The notes under the pieces: model-generated
What the model was told of the DNA's origin: nothing
Database searches by the model: none
The model's input: only the letters and a program-made list of their open reading frames with translations
Translations under genes and position numbers: made by a program
Shown here: in pieces, positions 1 to 8,902 of the stretch
Numbering within the stretch: position 1 is the first letter of the stretch
How the letters are laid out: each line of letters opens with the position of its first letter
Assembly: GCA_022844345.1 (NCBI GenBank)
Contig: JALHLU010000007.1
Span: 124,001-188,000, forward strand
Length of the DNA: 64,000 bases
Direction of reading: 5' to 3'
Source of the DNA: Hyphomonadaceae bacterium
GTDB taxonomy: Bacteria > Pseudomonadota > Alphaproteobacteria > Caulobacterales > Hyphomonadaceae

Positions 1-194
1 GAGGCGCCGACAGCCCCCAGCGCCTTCATCAGGCTCTCGGTCGATAACCAGCGCGGGGAGCCATCCGAGGCGACCCGTTTGGACTTGTTGAAAGCCGTCG
101 GATCGAGCCCGGCGCGGCGCGCCAGGCCGGATGGCGAAAGGCCGTGCCGCTCCGCCAGCTGGTCCACGGCTTTCCAGAGCTCGGTGTGACGCAT
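1..194 (-). CDS. HTH repressor, S24/LexA-like type (5' end only)
   Basis: The first 64 codons of a DNA-binding regulator; the rest lies outside the window. The N-terminus reads MRHTELWKAVDQLAERHGLS and continues with an AGLDPTAFNKSKR helix-turn-helix, the pattern of alphaproteobacterial Cro/CI-like repressors that usually carry a C-terminal S24 peptidase-like domain. That C-terminal part is inferred, not seen. The ATG at 194 lies 14 bases from a strong palindrome overlapping its own promoter, which suggests autorepression. Confidence 0.75.
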   Translation of the reverse strand, partial: MRHTELWKAVDQLAERHGLSPSGLARRAGLDPTAFNKSKRVASDGSPRWLSTESLMKALGAVGA

Positions 195-207
195 GGGTTC
201 TGATCCC

Positions 208-253
208 AAATAGGACTGCAGACCTATTTATAGGACTTTTTTCCCATTCTCAA
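208..253 (-). promoter_or_regulatory. Promoter with overlapping palindromic operator of the HTH repressor
   Basis: AAATAGG(8 nt)CCTATTT at 208-229 is a near-perfect 22-bp palindrome whose centre is itself CTGCAG. On the minus strand a -10-like TATAAAT (226-232) overlaps it, and a -35-like TTGAGA sits at 248-253, 15-16 nt away. A further TATAGGACT half-site follows at 230-238. The layout is classical for a repressor that blocks its own promoter; binding is inferred. Confidence 0.55.
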
Positions 254-422
254 TGGTCGCGTTGGCAAAAGTCGCTTCCCTAGGGGTATGCTTGCCCGGC
301 GAATCTTGGCGGTTACCCCCAGCGAAGCCATCCGGCCCGTTGAACGCAGGCGGCAAGTATCGCAGAAGGTTGGCGGCCGGGTCCCCGGCTAGAAACACTC
401 GGCCGTCCGGGCCGCGGAGTCG

Positions 423-1727
423 ATGGAACTACTTATCCTCGTATTGCTGATCCTGCTCAACGGCGTCTTTGCGCTGTCCGAGATGGCGATCGTCTCCTCG
501 CGAAGGCCGCGCCTGAAGGCGATGGCCGACAAGGGCAATGTAGGAGCCAAGGCTGCCCTGAAGCTGCTGGAGGATCCCTCCCGCATGCTCTCCACCGTGC
601 AGATTGGCATCACCGGCATCGGCGTCATCGCAGGCGCCTATGGCGCCACCGCCCTGTCGGATGACCTCACGCCCTGGATAGCGAGCTTGCACGTCAGCCT
701 CGTTCCGCATGCGACGACCATCGCCTTCACGCTGGTTATCCTTTTCACGACATACCTGTCGCTTGTCCTTGGCGAACTGATCCCCAAGCGTCTTGCGCTG
801 GCCGCGCCCGAAGCCCTCGCCTCGGCCATGGCCCCGATGATGGCCATTATCGCAATCGGCGCCTCGCCGCTTGTCGTCATCCTTCGCTTCTCGACCGAAG
901 GCGTAATCAACCTCCTGGGCCTCAACCGCACGCGGCAGGAAGACGTCACCGAGGAGGAACTCCATTCGCTGATCGCCGAGGGCGAGCGGGCCGGCGTCAT
1001 CGAGGAAGAAGAGCGCGAAATGATCCAGAGCGTGATGCGCCTCGGCGACCGCTCCGTGAAAACGATCATGACGCCGCGAACGGAAATGGTCTGGCTGGAC
1101 CCGGCCGAAACGCGCGAGGAAATCCTCAAGGAGATCGCTGACAGTGGCCATTCGCGTTTTCCGGTTGCGCAGGGCAATCCCGACCAGGTCGTCGGCGTCG
1201 TGCAGACCAAGGAATTGCTGGCGCACCTCGCCCGTACCGGTGTGGTAGATATCAGCGCGGTGATGCACAAACCGTCCTTCGTGCCGGAGACCATGCCGGT
1301 GCTGAACCTGCTCGAAGCCATGCGCGGCAACCCCGTGCGCATGGTCATCGTGTCGGATGAGTACGGCGCCGTGCTCGGTCTCGTGACGGCGGCCGACCTG
1401 CTCGAGGCCATCGCGGGCGATGCGGCCCTGGCAGAAGACGAAGCCCTCTCGCCGCCGGTGAGGCGCGACGATGGCAGCTGGCTCATCGACGGCATGACGC
1501 CGGTCGACGAATTCGAGGAACTCGTCGGCGTGCGCGGCCTCGACGAGGAAGAGGGCTATTCCACCGTTGGCGGACTGGTGATGCACCTCATGCGCGAACT
1601 GCCCAAGGAAGGCGACAAGTGCGAACGCCCGCCTCTGACATTCGAAGTCATGGACATGGACGGCCGCCGCATCGACAAGGTGCTCGTGCGCAAGGCGGAG
1701 CCGATCGACGACGATCCCAGCGGCTAG
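423..1727 (+). CDS. Hemolysin/CorC family transporter-like protein (DUF21-CBS-CorC_HlyC)
   Basis: 434 residues. The N-terminal DUF21 transmembrane domain (about residues 1-190) has several hydrophobic helices beginning MELLILVLLILLNGVFALSE. Two CBS repeats follow (about 205-335, with IMTPRTEMVWLD and VVQTKELL), then a C-terminal CorC/HlyC domain ending in a GYSTVGGLV-type motif. The family is linked to Mg2+/Co2+ efflux or membrane-damage resistance; true haemolysis is unlikely. The ATG is preceded by GGAG at short spacing. The 3' end overlaps the convergent ATP-grasp gene by 4 nt. Confidence 0.9.
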   Translation: MELLILVLLILLNGVFALSEMAIVSSRRPRLKAMADKGNVGAKAALKLLEDPSRMLSTVQIGITGIGVIAGAYGATALSDDLTPWIASLHVSLVPHATTIAFTLVILFTTYLSLVLGELIPKRLALAAPEALASAMAPMMAIIAIGASPLVVILRFSTEGVINLLGLNRTRQEDVTEEELHSLIAEGERAGVIEEEEREMIQSVMRLGDRSVKTIMTPRTEMVWLDPAETREEILKEIADSGHSRFPVAQGNPDQVVGVVQTKELLAHLARTGVVDISAVMHKPSFVPETMPVLNLLEAMRGNPVRMVIVSDEYGAVLGLVTAADLLEAIAGDAALAEDEALSPPVRRDDGSWLIDGMTPVDEFEELVGVRGLDEEEGYSTVGGLVMHLMRELPKEGDKCERPPLTFEVMDMDGRRIDKVLVRKAEPIDDDPSG

Positions 1728-2746
1728 ACGTTGACGCCCGCACGCTTGAGGCCCAGCGCCACGATGCGGTTCAGCAGGTCCGCATAACTGACGCCTGCGT
1801 GCAGCGCCGCCTGCGCGTATTCCTGGCTCTCGGCGATCTCGGGGTTCGGGTTCGCCTCGATGAAGTAGGGCACGTTGTCCTTCGACAGGCGGAAGTCGAT
1901 CCGGCAATAGCCGTCCAGCTCCAGCGTGTGACAGATGCGCTTGGCCAGCGTGCGGATCCGGGTGGCGACGCTGGTCGGCAGGTTCTCGGCGGGTCCCTGA
2001 AGGATGCCGCGCTTTTCCTGGTAGATCGGATCGTGCTTCACGCGCTCTGTCGCGATGGCGTGAGCGCCCTCGGCGAGGTTGCTGAAGCTCAGCTCCCACA
2101 CGGGCAGGACCTGCAACCGGTCATTGCCGAGGACCCCGACATAGATCTCGCGCCCCTCAATGAACTCTTCGGCGATGGCGGGCGTGTTCAGCCGCTTGTG
2201 AATGAAGGCCACCCGATCGGCGAGTTTCTCGTCAGTGTCGACGATCGAGGCCTGCGCGATGCCGAGCGAGGCGTCTTCCCAGAGGCTTTTCACGATCAGG
2301 GGATATTTCAGGCGGCCTGGCCGGCGCACCTTCTTGCCAATCGGAAACACGCCGAACGCCGGCACAGGCACGCGGTGGTATTTCAACAGCTTCTTCGACA
2401 GGTCCTTGCCGCGCGCCAGCATCAGGCCGCGGGGGTTGGCGCCGGTGTAGGGGACGCGCAGCAACTCCAGCAGCCCCACCACATTCTGGGCGTAGAGCGT
2501 CTCGCCGTGGAACTCCTCGAGAAGGTTGAAGACGATGTCAGGCTTCCAGTCTTCGACCGCGTCGCGGATCGGCGTCAGCTCGGACTGAACGCCCAGCATG
2601 CGCACTTCGTGGCCATTGGCGCGCAGTGTCTTGGCGACGTCGTATTCCGTTTTCCAGACGTAGGTTTCCTTTTCCGATAGCCCCTCGACGTTGTCGGGAG
2701 GGATCAGGTCGGGGTGAGCAAGGGCAAGAATGCGTAGGGGGGTCAT
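1724..2746 (-). CDS. ATP-grasp protein, D-alanine--D-alanine ligase-like
   Basis: 340 residues of an ATP-grasp ligase. Visible motifs: the nucleotide-binding stretch PLIVKSLWEDASLGI, EEFIEGREIYVGVLGN, and the metal-binding end DGYCRIDFR...FIEANPNPEI. It resembles D-Ala-D-Ala ligase-type proteins, but true Ddl normally sits in the mur cluster, so a peptide/amino-acid ligase of other specificity is likely. I chose the ATG at 2746 because it overlaps the stop of the upstream metallopeptidase as ATGA (2743-2746), implying translational coupling. Confidence 0.85.
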   Translation of the reverse strand: MTPLRILALAHPDLIPPDNVEGLSEKETYVWKTEYDVAKTLRANGHEVRMLGVQSELTPIRDAVEDWKPDIVFNLLEEFHGETLYAQNVVGLLELLRVPYTGANPRGLMLARGKDLSKKLLKYHRVPVPAFGVFPIGKKVRRPGRLKYPLIVKSLWEDASLGIAQASIVDTDEKLADRVAFIHKRLNTPAIAEEFIEGREIYVGVLGNDRLQVLPVWELSFSNLAEGAHAIATERVKHDPIYQEKRGILQGPAENLPTSVATRIRTLAKRICHTLELDGYCRIDFRLSKDNVPYFIEANPNPEIAESQEYAQAALHAGVSYADLLNRIVALGLKRAGVNV

Positions 2747-3804
2747 ACCGCGAACCACTGACGCCGCGAGGCGTGGAGCTGGTGAGCTACCTTGTTGTTG
2801 AGCAGGCGCACCATTGCGCGCCGCAGTTCATGTTCGCGCCCATAGGCGCGCAATTTGAGCGCCCGTGCGCGGGCGATCAGCTGGTCGATCGTGTTGTCGA
2901 GCGCGACGTGATAAGCGCCCGAAATGCGCCAGGCGGATTCGCGAATGGCGACGCGGTTGCTGCGCAGGAAGGTTGAAGCCGGCGGCCGGTGGCTGTGGCG
3001 CGGATCCGACGAGAAGATGCGCTGCAGGTCCTTGTCATAACGCGTGTCGGTGTCGACGACGTACCAGGCCAGCTTCTGTTCGTAGTGGTCTGCAAGCGTG
3101 CGGTTGAGTCGGCCGACGGGATCAACCTCCATCCGCCGCGTGAGCCCCGCCTTCGCGCCAGCGATCTCCGTCATCAGCCCATCGACATATTCGAGCTTGG
3201 CAAGCGCGCCCGGCCATTCGGCGTACTTCACGCGCCAGTTGGAGCGTGGCGTGAGCCACACGGCAAACGTTTCGGCGAAGTCTTCGTCGGGATGGCTCTG
3301 GGCATACCAGCGCGGCAGGTGGTGGACGAAGTTGCGGCTGTTGGGATTGGGCCGGTAGCTCTCGGGATAAGGCGTCGAGGAACGGCCAAAAGTCTCCTGC
3401 CATTTGCGGCGGCGGTGCAGGGCGTAAGCGTGTTGCACGATGTGCCCGGCCTCGTGCCGCAGGATCTGCATGCACTCGCGCTGGGTGCCGCCTTCAACGT
3501 CCTTGAACATCTTGCGTTCAAGGCGGGCGAGGCGCGGGTGAGCAAGATAGAAGGGGATGGCGATGCCCGGCGTGGTGTCGGGGCTGAACCATTCGTCGGA
3601 AATCCAGGCGTGGGCCTGCACGAGGCCCCGGCGTTTCAGCTCGCTGTTCAACATCTTCATCGAGCCCTGCAGCCAGGTGCCCTCGATCGAGATGCTGAGA
3701 TCCTTGAGCCGCATCTGCAGCAGCTCGTCGTCGTTCAGGTATGACCACCACGGCTGGCGCGATTTGGTGCGCATGGACCAGAGCGTGCCGCCGGAATCCC
3801 CCAT
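2743..3804 (-). CDS. Putative zinc metallopeptidase (Peptidase_Mx type)
   Basis: About 353 residues. A gluzincin-like HEAGH motif (in LRHEAGHIVQHAY) is followed by DEDFAETFAVWL, whose Glu is the probable third zinc ligand. No signal peptide or membrane segment is seen, so it is probably cytoplasmic. Starts are possible at GTG 3822, ATG 3804 and ATG 3774; 3804 is preferred because GGGGAG lies upstream and overlaps the GTG. It is coupled by ATGA overlap to the downstream ATP-grasp ligase, so the pair may make and trim a peptide-like product (inference). Confidence 0.75.
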   Translation of the reverse strand: MGDSGGTLWSMRTKSRQPWWSYLNDDELLQMRLKDLSISIEGTWLQGSMKMLNSELKRRGLVQAHAWISDEWFSPDTTPGIAIPFYLAHPRLARLERKMFKDVEGGTQRECMQILRHEAGHIVQHAYALHRRRKWQETFGRSSTPYPESYRPNPNSRNFVHHLPRWYAQSHPDEDFAETFAVWLTPRSNWRVKYAEWPGALAKLEYVDGLMTEIAGAKAGLTRRMEVDPVGRLNRTLADHYEQKLAWYVVDTDTRYDKDLQRIFSSDPRHSHRPPASTFLRSNRVAIRESAWRISGAYHVALDNTIDQLIARARALKLRAYGREHELRRAMVRLLNNKVAHQLHASRRQWFAV

Positions 3805-3982
3805 GTTCAGGCGGCTCCCCACAGGCTGGAGGCAGTCAGGCAGCTTGGGCCGGATTGCAGGCGGATCACGGAAAAACCTCTCACCCGTGATGTCTCGGGC
3901 GGAAGACTTTCTAAAGCATAAACCCCGGGCGGCGCAGCGGGGAAAATGCTGATCCCGGCGGTATTTTCACACGTGCCCGGAT

Positions 3983-4900
3983 TTAAACCGGATCGTAGGG
4001 AAAGACCTCGGCGGACGCTTCCAGCCCGAAAAAGTCCGGGGCCATGGCCGGCAGGCAGGTGTCGAGGATTTTCTGCGGATTCCATCCCGTGAGGTCCGCC
4101 ATGGAACGAATGGGGCGGGGCTGGTCAAACAGCACGATCTCGTTGCCGCGAACGCCGAAAATCTGGCTGGTCACGTGTTTTGCCCCGTCCGCGCAAAGGG
4201 CGACGGCCAGCTGGGCCACCTGATCGGCCCGCATCGCATCCCGCATCCGGCCCACCCGCTGGGCGCTGACTTCGTCTTTCACGGGAATTGAGGCGATCAT
4301 CCGCGTCCACGCGAACGGCGCGATCACGTTGGAGCGCACATTGTTCCGCGCCCCCTCCATGGCGACGATCCGGGAGAGGCCCACGATCCCCATCTTGGCC
4401 GCCGCATAGTTCGCCTGGCCGATATTGCCGATCAGGCCTGAGGTGGAGGTGAACAGGACATAGGCCCCGTCCTTCTGCTCCCGGAACAGCTCGATCGAGG
4501 CCCGGGTCACGTTGAACGACCCGCGCAGGTGGACCTGGATCACCCGGTCCCAGTCCTCCTCGGTCATCTTGTGGAACATCGTATCCCGCAGGATGCCGGC
4601 TGGATTCACGATGGCGTGGAGCGCGCCGAACGTGTCCTTCGCCTGTTCAACCATGCGCTGCACAGCCTTGAAGTCGGCCACACTTTCGGAATTGGAGGCG
4701 GCTTCCCCGCCGGCCGCCCGGATTTGCTGGCAAACCTGTTCGGCGGGGCCCGCCGAGCCCTCGTCTCCACCGGTGAGGCCGCCGCCGAGATCGTTGACGA
4801 CCACCTTTGCGCCTTCGCGCGCCAGAAGAAGGGCTGTCTCCTTGCCGATGCCGTTGCCGCCGCCCGTGATGAGAACGACCTTGCCGCCGAGCACGCTCAT
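3983..4900 (-). CDS. SDR family NAD(P)-dependent oxidoreductase
   Basis: 305 residues, Rossmann fold. The cofactor motif is TGGGNGIGKE at residues about 11-20, followed by VVVNDLGGG, typical of the multifunctional-enzyme/17-beta-HSD4-like branch that oxidises 3-hydroxyacyl-CoA or related substrates. The catalytic Ser is in FTSTSGLIGNIG and the YxxxK equivalent is NYAAAKMG. The ATG at 4900 has GGAGA 8 nt upstream, so the longer reading to 4987 is rejected. The substrate is not evident. Confidence 0.85.
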   Translation of the reverse strand: MSVLGGKVVLITGGGNGIGKETALLLAREGAKVVVNDLGGGLTGGDEGSAGPAEQVCQQIRAAGGEAASNSESVADFKAVQRMVEQAKDTFGALHAIVNPAGILRDTMFHKMTEEDWDRVIQVHLRGSFNVTRASIELFREQKDGAYVLFTSTSGLIGNIGQANYAAAKMGIVGLSRIVAMEGARNNVRSNVIAPFAWTRMIASIPVKDEVSAQRVGRMRDAMRADQVAQLAVALCADGAKHVTSQIFGVRGNEIVLFDQPRPIRSMADLTGWNPQKILDTCLPAMAPDFFGLEASAEVFPYDPV

Positions 4901-5089
4901 GGGGAAATTCTCCAAAGTCTTTTCCAGCCTTCTCAGCACAGCCGGAGACAGCAGGGAAGGTAAGCGAACGGGTTGGCCGTTGCCCAATTCACGGTCATTC
5001 AGCCGGGTCCGAACCTTCGCAGCCTAAGGGGAAATTGCCGTGCGCGAAAACCTGCGTTAAGTGTGGGGAAAATCTCCGGAGACAACTGC

Positions 5090-5356
5090 ATGCGTACTTT
5101 GGTTCTCGCCATCCTTCTGCCGCTCGCTGCGTGCGCCACGCCGCCCGAAGCGGTGCAAACGGCCGCCCTCGACGGAGCTCCTGAAGAGGCCAAAACCAAG
5201 GAGATCTGCTGGACCGAGATCGTAACCGGCACCCGCTCGCGCAAACAGACGGTTTGCCGGTCCGAACGGAATACCCAGGAATCGCGGGACATGCTCCGGG
5301 GCATCCAGGACCATGGCGGTGCTGCTCAAGGTCCGCCCGCGAGCATGGGCAACTAG
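5090..5356 (+). CDS. Small lipoprotein
   Basis: 88 residues. Signal peptide MRTLVLAILLPLAAC ends in a lipobox (LAAC), predicting lipidation at Cys15. The mature part is hydrophilic with two further Cys residues (EICWTEI, QTVCRSE), which could form a disulphide. CCGGAGA precedes the ATG at good spacing. The fragment around CWTEIVTGTRSRKQTVCRSE resembles small hypothetical lipoproteins of Caulobacterales; no function is known to me. Confidence 0.75.
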   Translation: MRTLVLAILLPLAACATPPEAVQTAALDGAPEEAKTKEICWTEIVTGTRSRKQTVCRSERNTQESRDMLRGIQDHGGAAQGPPASMGN

Positions 5357-5664
5357 CTCGGAAGCCCCGCCTTACTGAAGCTTAGCGCTGCCCGGCAAAC
5401 GTACGAGGCAGGGGCCGTCGTTCCTGCTTCGCTCGCTTCAGGCGCGAAGGGGCCACTGAGACTCGCCTCACAATTTTTCTTGCGTGAAACTCCAACACTC
5501 CCTATTTCCACCCTCCAATAACCGGCTGCGCGAAGGGCCCCCGATTCCTTAAATGGGTTTGGGGGGAAGACGGCGACCAGCGGTGATGCACTGACCTGGG
5601 CTGAGCCAAGAAGGCGAAGCTGCGGTCGTTGGTTCGTCACTCTCGTCTTCGGAGCCTGCGCCCC
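5357..5664. other. Intergenic, no gene seen
   Basis: About 308 bases between the lipoprotein and the GNAT gene. No ORF with a convincing start, no tRNA-like fold and no long inverted repeat were found. The only nearby signal is GGAG at 5651-5654, the probable ribosome-binding site for the TTG start at 5665. Confidence 0.5.
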
Positions 5665-6174
5665 TTGAACGCCCCTGCCGCCATTCCCGCTTACGTCATC
5701 GTTCCCGACGCGCCGGAGCATTCCGCCGCCGTCGAGGCGCTGTACGACGAGGTGTTCGGCCCCGGCCGTTTCGCCAAGACGGCCGAGCGGCTGCGCGAAG
5801 GCAATACGAAGATCGCCGACGCCAGTCTCGTCGCCGTCGACTCGGAAGGCGTCACCGGCGTCGTCCGCGTCTGGCCGGTCACGGTCGGCGAGAGCGCCCG
5901 CGCGGCTTTCCTCGGCCCCATCGCTGTGGCCGAGCGCCGCCGTGGCAATGGCGTCGCCTTCAAGCTGATGGAGCGCGCCATCGGCGTCTGCCGCGAGCAG
6001 GGCTACGCCGCCGTGATCCTGGTGGGCGATTTCGAGTACTACGAACGCTTCGGCTTCAAACCCTCCGGCGACCGCTTCCAGCTGCCGGGACCGGTCGATC
6101 AGAAGCGGGTCCTGATCCGCGATCTCTCGGATCGCGCCGCCTCGCTCAAGGGCGCGCTCGCCGTTCCGCGCTGA
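5665..6174 (+). CDS. GNAT family N-acetyltransferase
   Basis: 169 residues. The acetyl-CoA-binding motif A is LGPIAVAERRRGNGVAFKLM (about residues 85-104), with the characteristic R-x-x-G-x-G/A loop, followed by a FEYYERFGFKPSG motif B region seen in YhbS-like acetyltransferases. A TTG start at 5665 is preferred because GGAG lies 10 nt upstream; the reading can be extended to 5629 but without a ribosome-binding site. Substrate unknown. Confidence 0.85.
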   Translation: MNAPAAIPAYVIVPDAPEHSAAVEALYDEVFGPGRFAKTAERLREGNTKIADASLVAVDSEGVTGVVRVWPVTVGESARAAFLGPIAVAERRRGNGVAFKLMERAIGVCREQGYAAVILVGDFEYYERFGFKPSGDRFQLPGPVDQKRVLIRDLSDRAASLKGALAVPR

Positions 6175-6263
6175 TCTGGGCCGTTGGTCCAGAGCGCCTG
6201 ATGTCCCGCGGCCCTGCCCGAGGACCTCGGTGGGCGCCGCGGTGGAATTCCAGCTGTTCAGCT

Positions 6264-6299
6264 CCGCTCATCCTGACGAAAGTCAGGATCCAGGAGCGG
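6264..6299. repeat. Palindromic repeat A, copy 1 (degenerate)
   Basis: CCGCTCATCCTGAC, loop GAAA, then GTCAGGAT with a diverged tail ending GGAGCGG. Shares its core with copies at 6351-6388 and 63280-63311. Confidence 0.75.
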
Positions 6300-6350
6300 T
6301 GGCGCTCCTCGAACAGGATTGAAGCTGCAATTCGGAACAAGCCCCGTCGT

Positions 6351-6388
6351 CAGCCCCTCATCCTGACTTTCGTCAGGATGAGGGGCTG
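6351..6388. repeat. Palindromic repeat A, copy 2 (perfect)
   Basis: A perfect 17-bp inverted repeat, CAGCCCCTCATCCTGAC / GTCAGGATGAGGGGCTG, with a TTTC loop. It lies in the gene-free interval downstream of the GNAT gene. REP-like; it could act as a transcription end or a nuclease barrier. Confidence 0.85.
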
Positions 6389-6853
6389 TTAGGAGCGCCC
6401 AATTGAGTCGAATGAAATGTGGCGGCTGAAAAATCTTCGCCAGTACTTTCAGCGTCTTGGGCTGAAACCTGCTGTAGGACAGCCGCAATCAAGTCTCACC
6501 CCCTCCCTATCGAGCGCATAATGCCTCCATCGCTCCGCAAGGAGGGCAGCCGATCACTGCCGGCGCGGGGCGATGCGAACCGGGAAACCTGTTCGCGGGG
6601 ACGCGGGCGATCCGCTCTTCGGACTACGAACCACGGACTACGGACTAAACCTGCGGAGCCATCCGCGTCCCCGGCCCTCCATCCTCTCGGACAGGCCAGA
6701 CCGACAGCATCCCAGGCGGTTTCATCTGGCCTGATAGCGAAGTCGCAACCAACCCCGCGCCGCCGCTGCGCGTGCATTCCTCCGCCTTGCCTGTTGAGGC
6801 CCGGGGAGATGCTCATGGATGCTGGCCAAAGTCCTCCCGCGAACCAGGTGCGC
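6389..6853. other. Intergenic, no gene seen
   Basis: 465 bases following repeat A. ORFs here have no ribosome-binding site and no recognisable protein pattern. A short direct-repeat run (GGACTACGAACCACGGACTACGGACTA is split here as GGACTACGAACC and ACGGACTACGGACTA) lies at about 6620-6645; its meaning is unknown. Confidence 0.45.
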
Positions 6854-8899
6854 CTAACGCCCCTCGCGCCGCCAGGCCAGCATCATGAACGCGCACGCCA
6901 GCAGCATGCCGACGACGCCGGGAAGCAGCGTGGTCGACTCCGTCGCGCGCACGGCATAGGCCCCGCGTTCGCGAAGGCCGAACCAGTTCGGGTCCGCCGC
7001 AGGGCCTTGTTCGCCAACGCGGCGGAGGCTCGGCATGTCCGGCGTGCCGTCCGCGCCGAGGCGGAAGACGCCGCCCAGGGTCGCTGTGGCCAGCGGCTGC
7101 ACCTTCTCGGTCGTCGCGCGCAGGTCGAGATATTCGCGCGGATGCGTCGGCCCGCGCAGCGTGACGGCGTTCAGCTTGCCGCTGGTTGCGCGATAGAGGC
7201 CGAGTTGCGTCGCCGGCAGGCTCGTCTGGTAATGCCCCGGCGAGGTCAGCGACCAGTCATGCTCGGTCTTGACGCCATCCGGCCCCTCGACCGTCAGCTT
7301 GGGTGGACTGTCAGACAGCGTCTGCAGCGTCGCCTTCAGTTCGGGCGAGGCGCCGGTTTCGAGCTCCAGCAACTCTTCCTCAAGTTCCGGCTCTTTCATC
7401 AGCCAGTGCGCCGTGCGGCGGATCAGTTCGGCATACGGCCCGCCGCCTTCATACCCGCGCGCCCACAGCCACATCTGGTCCGACATCACGCTGGCGACGC
7501 GTCCCTGGCCGACGCGATTGAGCAAAAGGAGCGGCGCGCCATCCGGCGTCTGCATCAGCGATTCCGACTCGCCGCGCTCCATCTTCATGTAGCGCATCCA
7601 CGGGCCCCAGCCTTCGGTCGGCAGGGTGGCGGTGACCGAGTGGCGCTTGCCGAGATCGGTAAGCTGCGGAACGAAACGCCCATCCACCATCTCGCCTGTC
7701 GCCCGCCCGGGAAGCACCCCGCCCAGTGGCGTGTTGTAGAGAATGTATGCGCCCGGATAGGGCGGGCCGGACGCGATCAGCAACGCGCCGCCGCGTTCGA
7801 CATAACGCGCCACGCGATCGAGATAGGCCTCTTCCAGAACGGCCGGCCGCAATTCGTGGTCGAAGATCACGAGGTCGAACTCGTCCAGCTTTTCGCGGAA
7901 CAGCTTGGCTTTCGGGAAGGCGATCAGCGCCATTTCGTCCGTGCGGATGTTCTCCGATTTCTCCGGCGGGCGAAGGATGGTGAAGTGGACAAGGTCCACA
8001 GCCGGGTCCGATTTCAGCAGGTCGCGCCACACGCGGGCGCCCGCATGCGGCTCTCCCGTCACCAGCAGGACGCGCAGCCGGTCCTGCACGCCCGAGATGC
8101 GCGCCGAAGCGAGGTTGTTCGCCAGGGTCAGCTCGTTCGGAATGCCGTCGACCGACAGCACGATCAGGTTCTCGCCGCGCCGGCGCAGCGTGAAGGAGAT
8201 CATGGTCGGCTCGCCCACGGGCACTGTCTGGTCCGGTCGCGCCTCTCCGTTGATGGTTACGCCGACGCGCACGCGTTGTTCTGTCGGGTCATTGACCTGG
8301 ATGCGCATCTCGAGGCGCTGGTCGACGATGGAGAAGGACGGCGCCTGCTGGATTTCGATGTTGCGGTCGACCTCGTCTTCGCCGCCGACGACCATGGCGT
8401 GGATCGGGCCGAACTGGCCGGAGTCTGAGGTGTCTTCGGGGATGTCGTGGATCTGGCCGTCGGTGATCATCACCACGCCGGCGATCCTGTCGCGCGGCGC
8501 ATCCGACATGGCGGACTGCAGCGCAATGTACATGTCGGTGCCGTCAGCGCCGGGATCGGTCTCCGCGATGCGGAGTTCGAGGTTCTCGTCCTCCTCGATG
8601 GCGCGGCGCAGCTGGTCATAGGCGGCTTGCGCGGTTTCCGTGCGGCCCCGGAAATTCATGCTCTCCGAGCGGTCCATCACCACCGCGACGATGTCCTTCA
8701 GCGGCTCGCGCTGTTCCTCGATCCACAGCGGGTTGGCGAGCGCGATGGCGAGGATCGTGATCGCCAGAGCCCGGAACAGCCAAGCCTTGCCGCGGCTGTA
8801 GACGTAGACGCCCCACAGCACGGCCGCGCCGGCGGTCAGCGCCCAGAGCGCTACCCATGGGATCAGGGGATCAAAGCCAAGGCGTGCTGCGTCTTCCAT
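6854..8899 (-). CDS. Membrane-anchored von Willebrand/GATase-like protein, last gene of MoxR operon
   Basis: 681 residues. Two N-terminal membrane segments (about 12-33 and 40-57) precede a vWA-like domain with a MIDAS-type DRSESMNFRG sequence (DxSxS), then a Rossmann-like GATase1 module (about 270-480, including DLVIFDHELRPA and GGALLIASGP), and a C-terminal membrane helix (LLPGVVGMLLACAFMMLAW). This architecture is typical of proteins encoded with MoxR/DUF58 genes. It probably acts in an envelope-associated complex assembled by the MoxR ATPase; substrate unknown. It starts 3 bases after the upstream gene ends. Confidence 0.8.
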   Translation of the reverse strand: MEDAARLGFDPLIPWVALWALTAGAAVLWGVYVYSRGKAWLFRALAITILAIALANPLWIEEQREPLKDIVAVVMDRSESMNFRGRTETAQAAYDQLRRAIEEDENLELRIAETDPGADGTDMYIALQSAMSDAPRDRIAGVVMITDGQIHDIPEDTSDSGQFGPIHAMVVGGEDEVDRNIEIQQAPSFSIVDQRLEMRIQVNDPTEQRVRVGVTINGEARPDQTVPVGEPTMISFTLRRRGENLIVLSVDGIPNELTLANNLASARISGVQDRLRVLLVTGEPHAGARVWRDLLKSDPAVDLVHFTILRPPEKSENIRTDEMALIAFPKAKLFREKLDEFDLVIFDHELRPAVLEEAYLDRVARYVERGGALLIASGPPYPGAYILYNTPLGGVLPGRATGEMVDGRFVPQLTDLGKRHSVTATLPTEGWGPWMRYMKMERGESESLMQTPDGAPLLLLNRVGQGRVASVMSDQMWLWARGYEGGGPYAELIRRTAHWLMKEPELEEELLELETGASPELKATLQTLSDSPPKLTVEGPDGVKTEHDWSLTSPGHYQTSLPATQLGLYRATSGKLNAVTLRGPTHPREYLDLRATTEKVQPLATATLGGVFRLGADGTPDMPSLRRVGEQGPAADPNWFGLRERGAYAVRATESTTLLPGVVGMLLACAFMMLAWRREGR

Positions 8900-8902
8900 G
8901 GC

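Noticed and set aside
429-2099. 556-codon minus-strand ORF opposite the CorC/HlyC gene
   Set aside because: His/Arg/Gly-rich antisense shadow of two well-supported genes, with no domain pattern or ribosome-binding site.
6258-6488. Short ORFs around the 6.3 kb repeats
   Set aside because: Their peptides (for example LILTKVRI) are only translations of the palindromic repeat.
6419-8428. 669-codon plus-strand ORF opposite the vWA/GATase gene
   Set aside because: Low-complexity Arg/Ala-rich translation fully antisense to a gene with clear domains and operon context.
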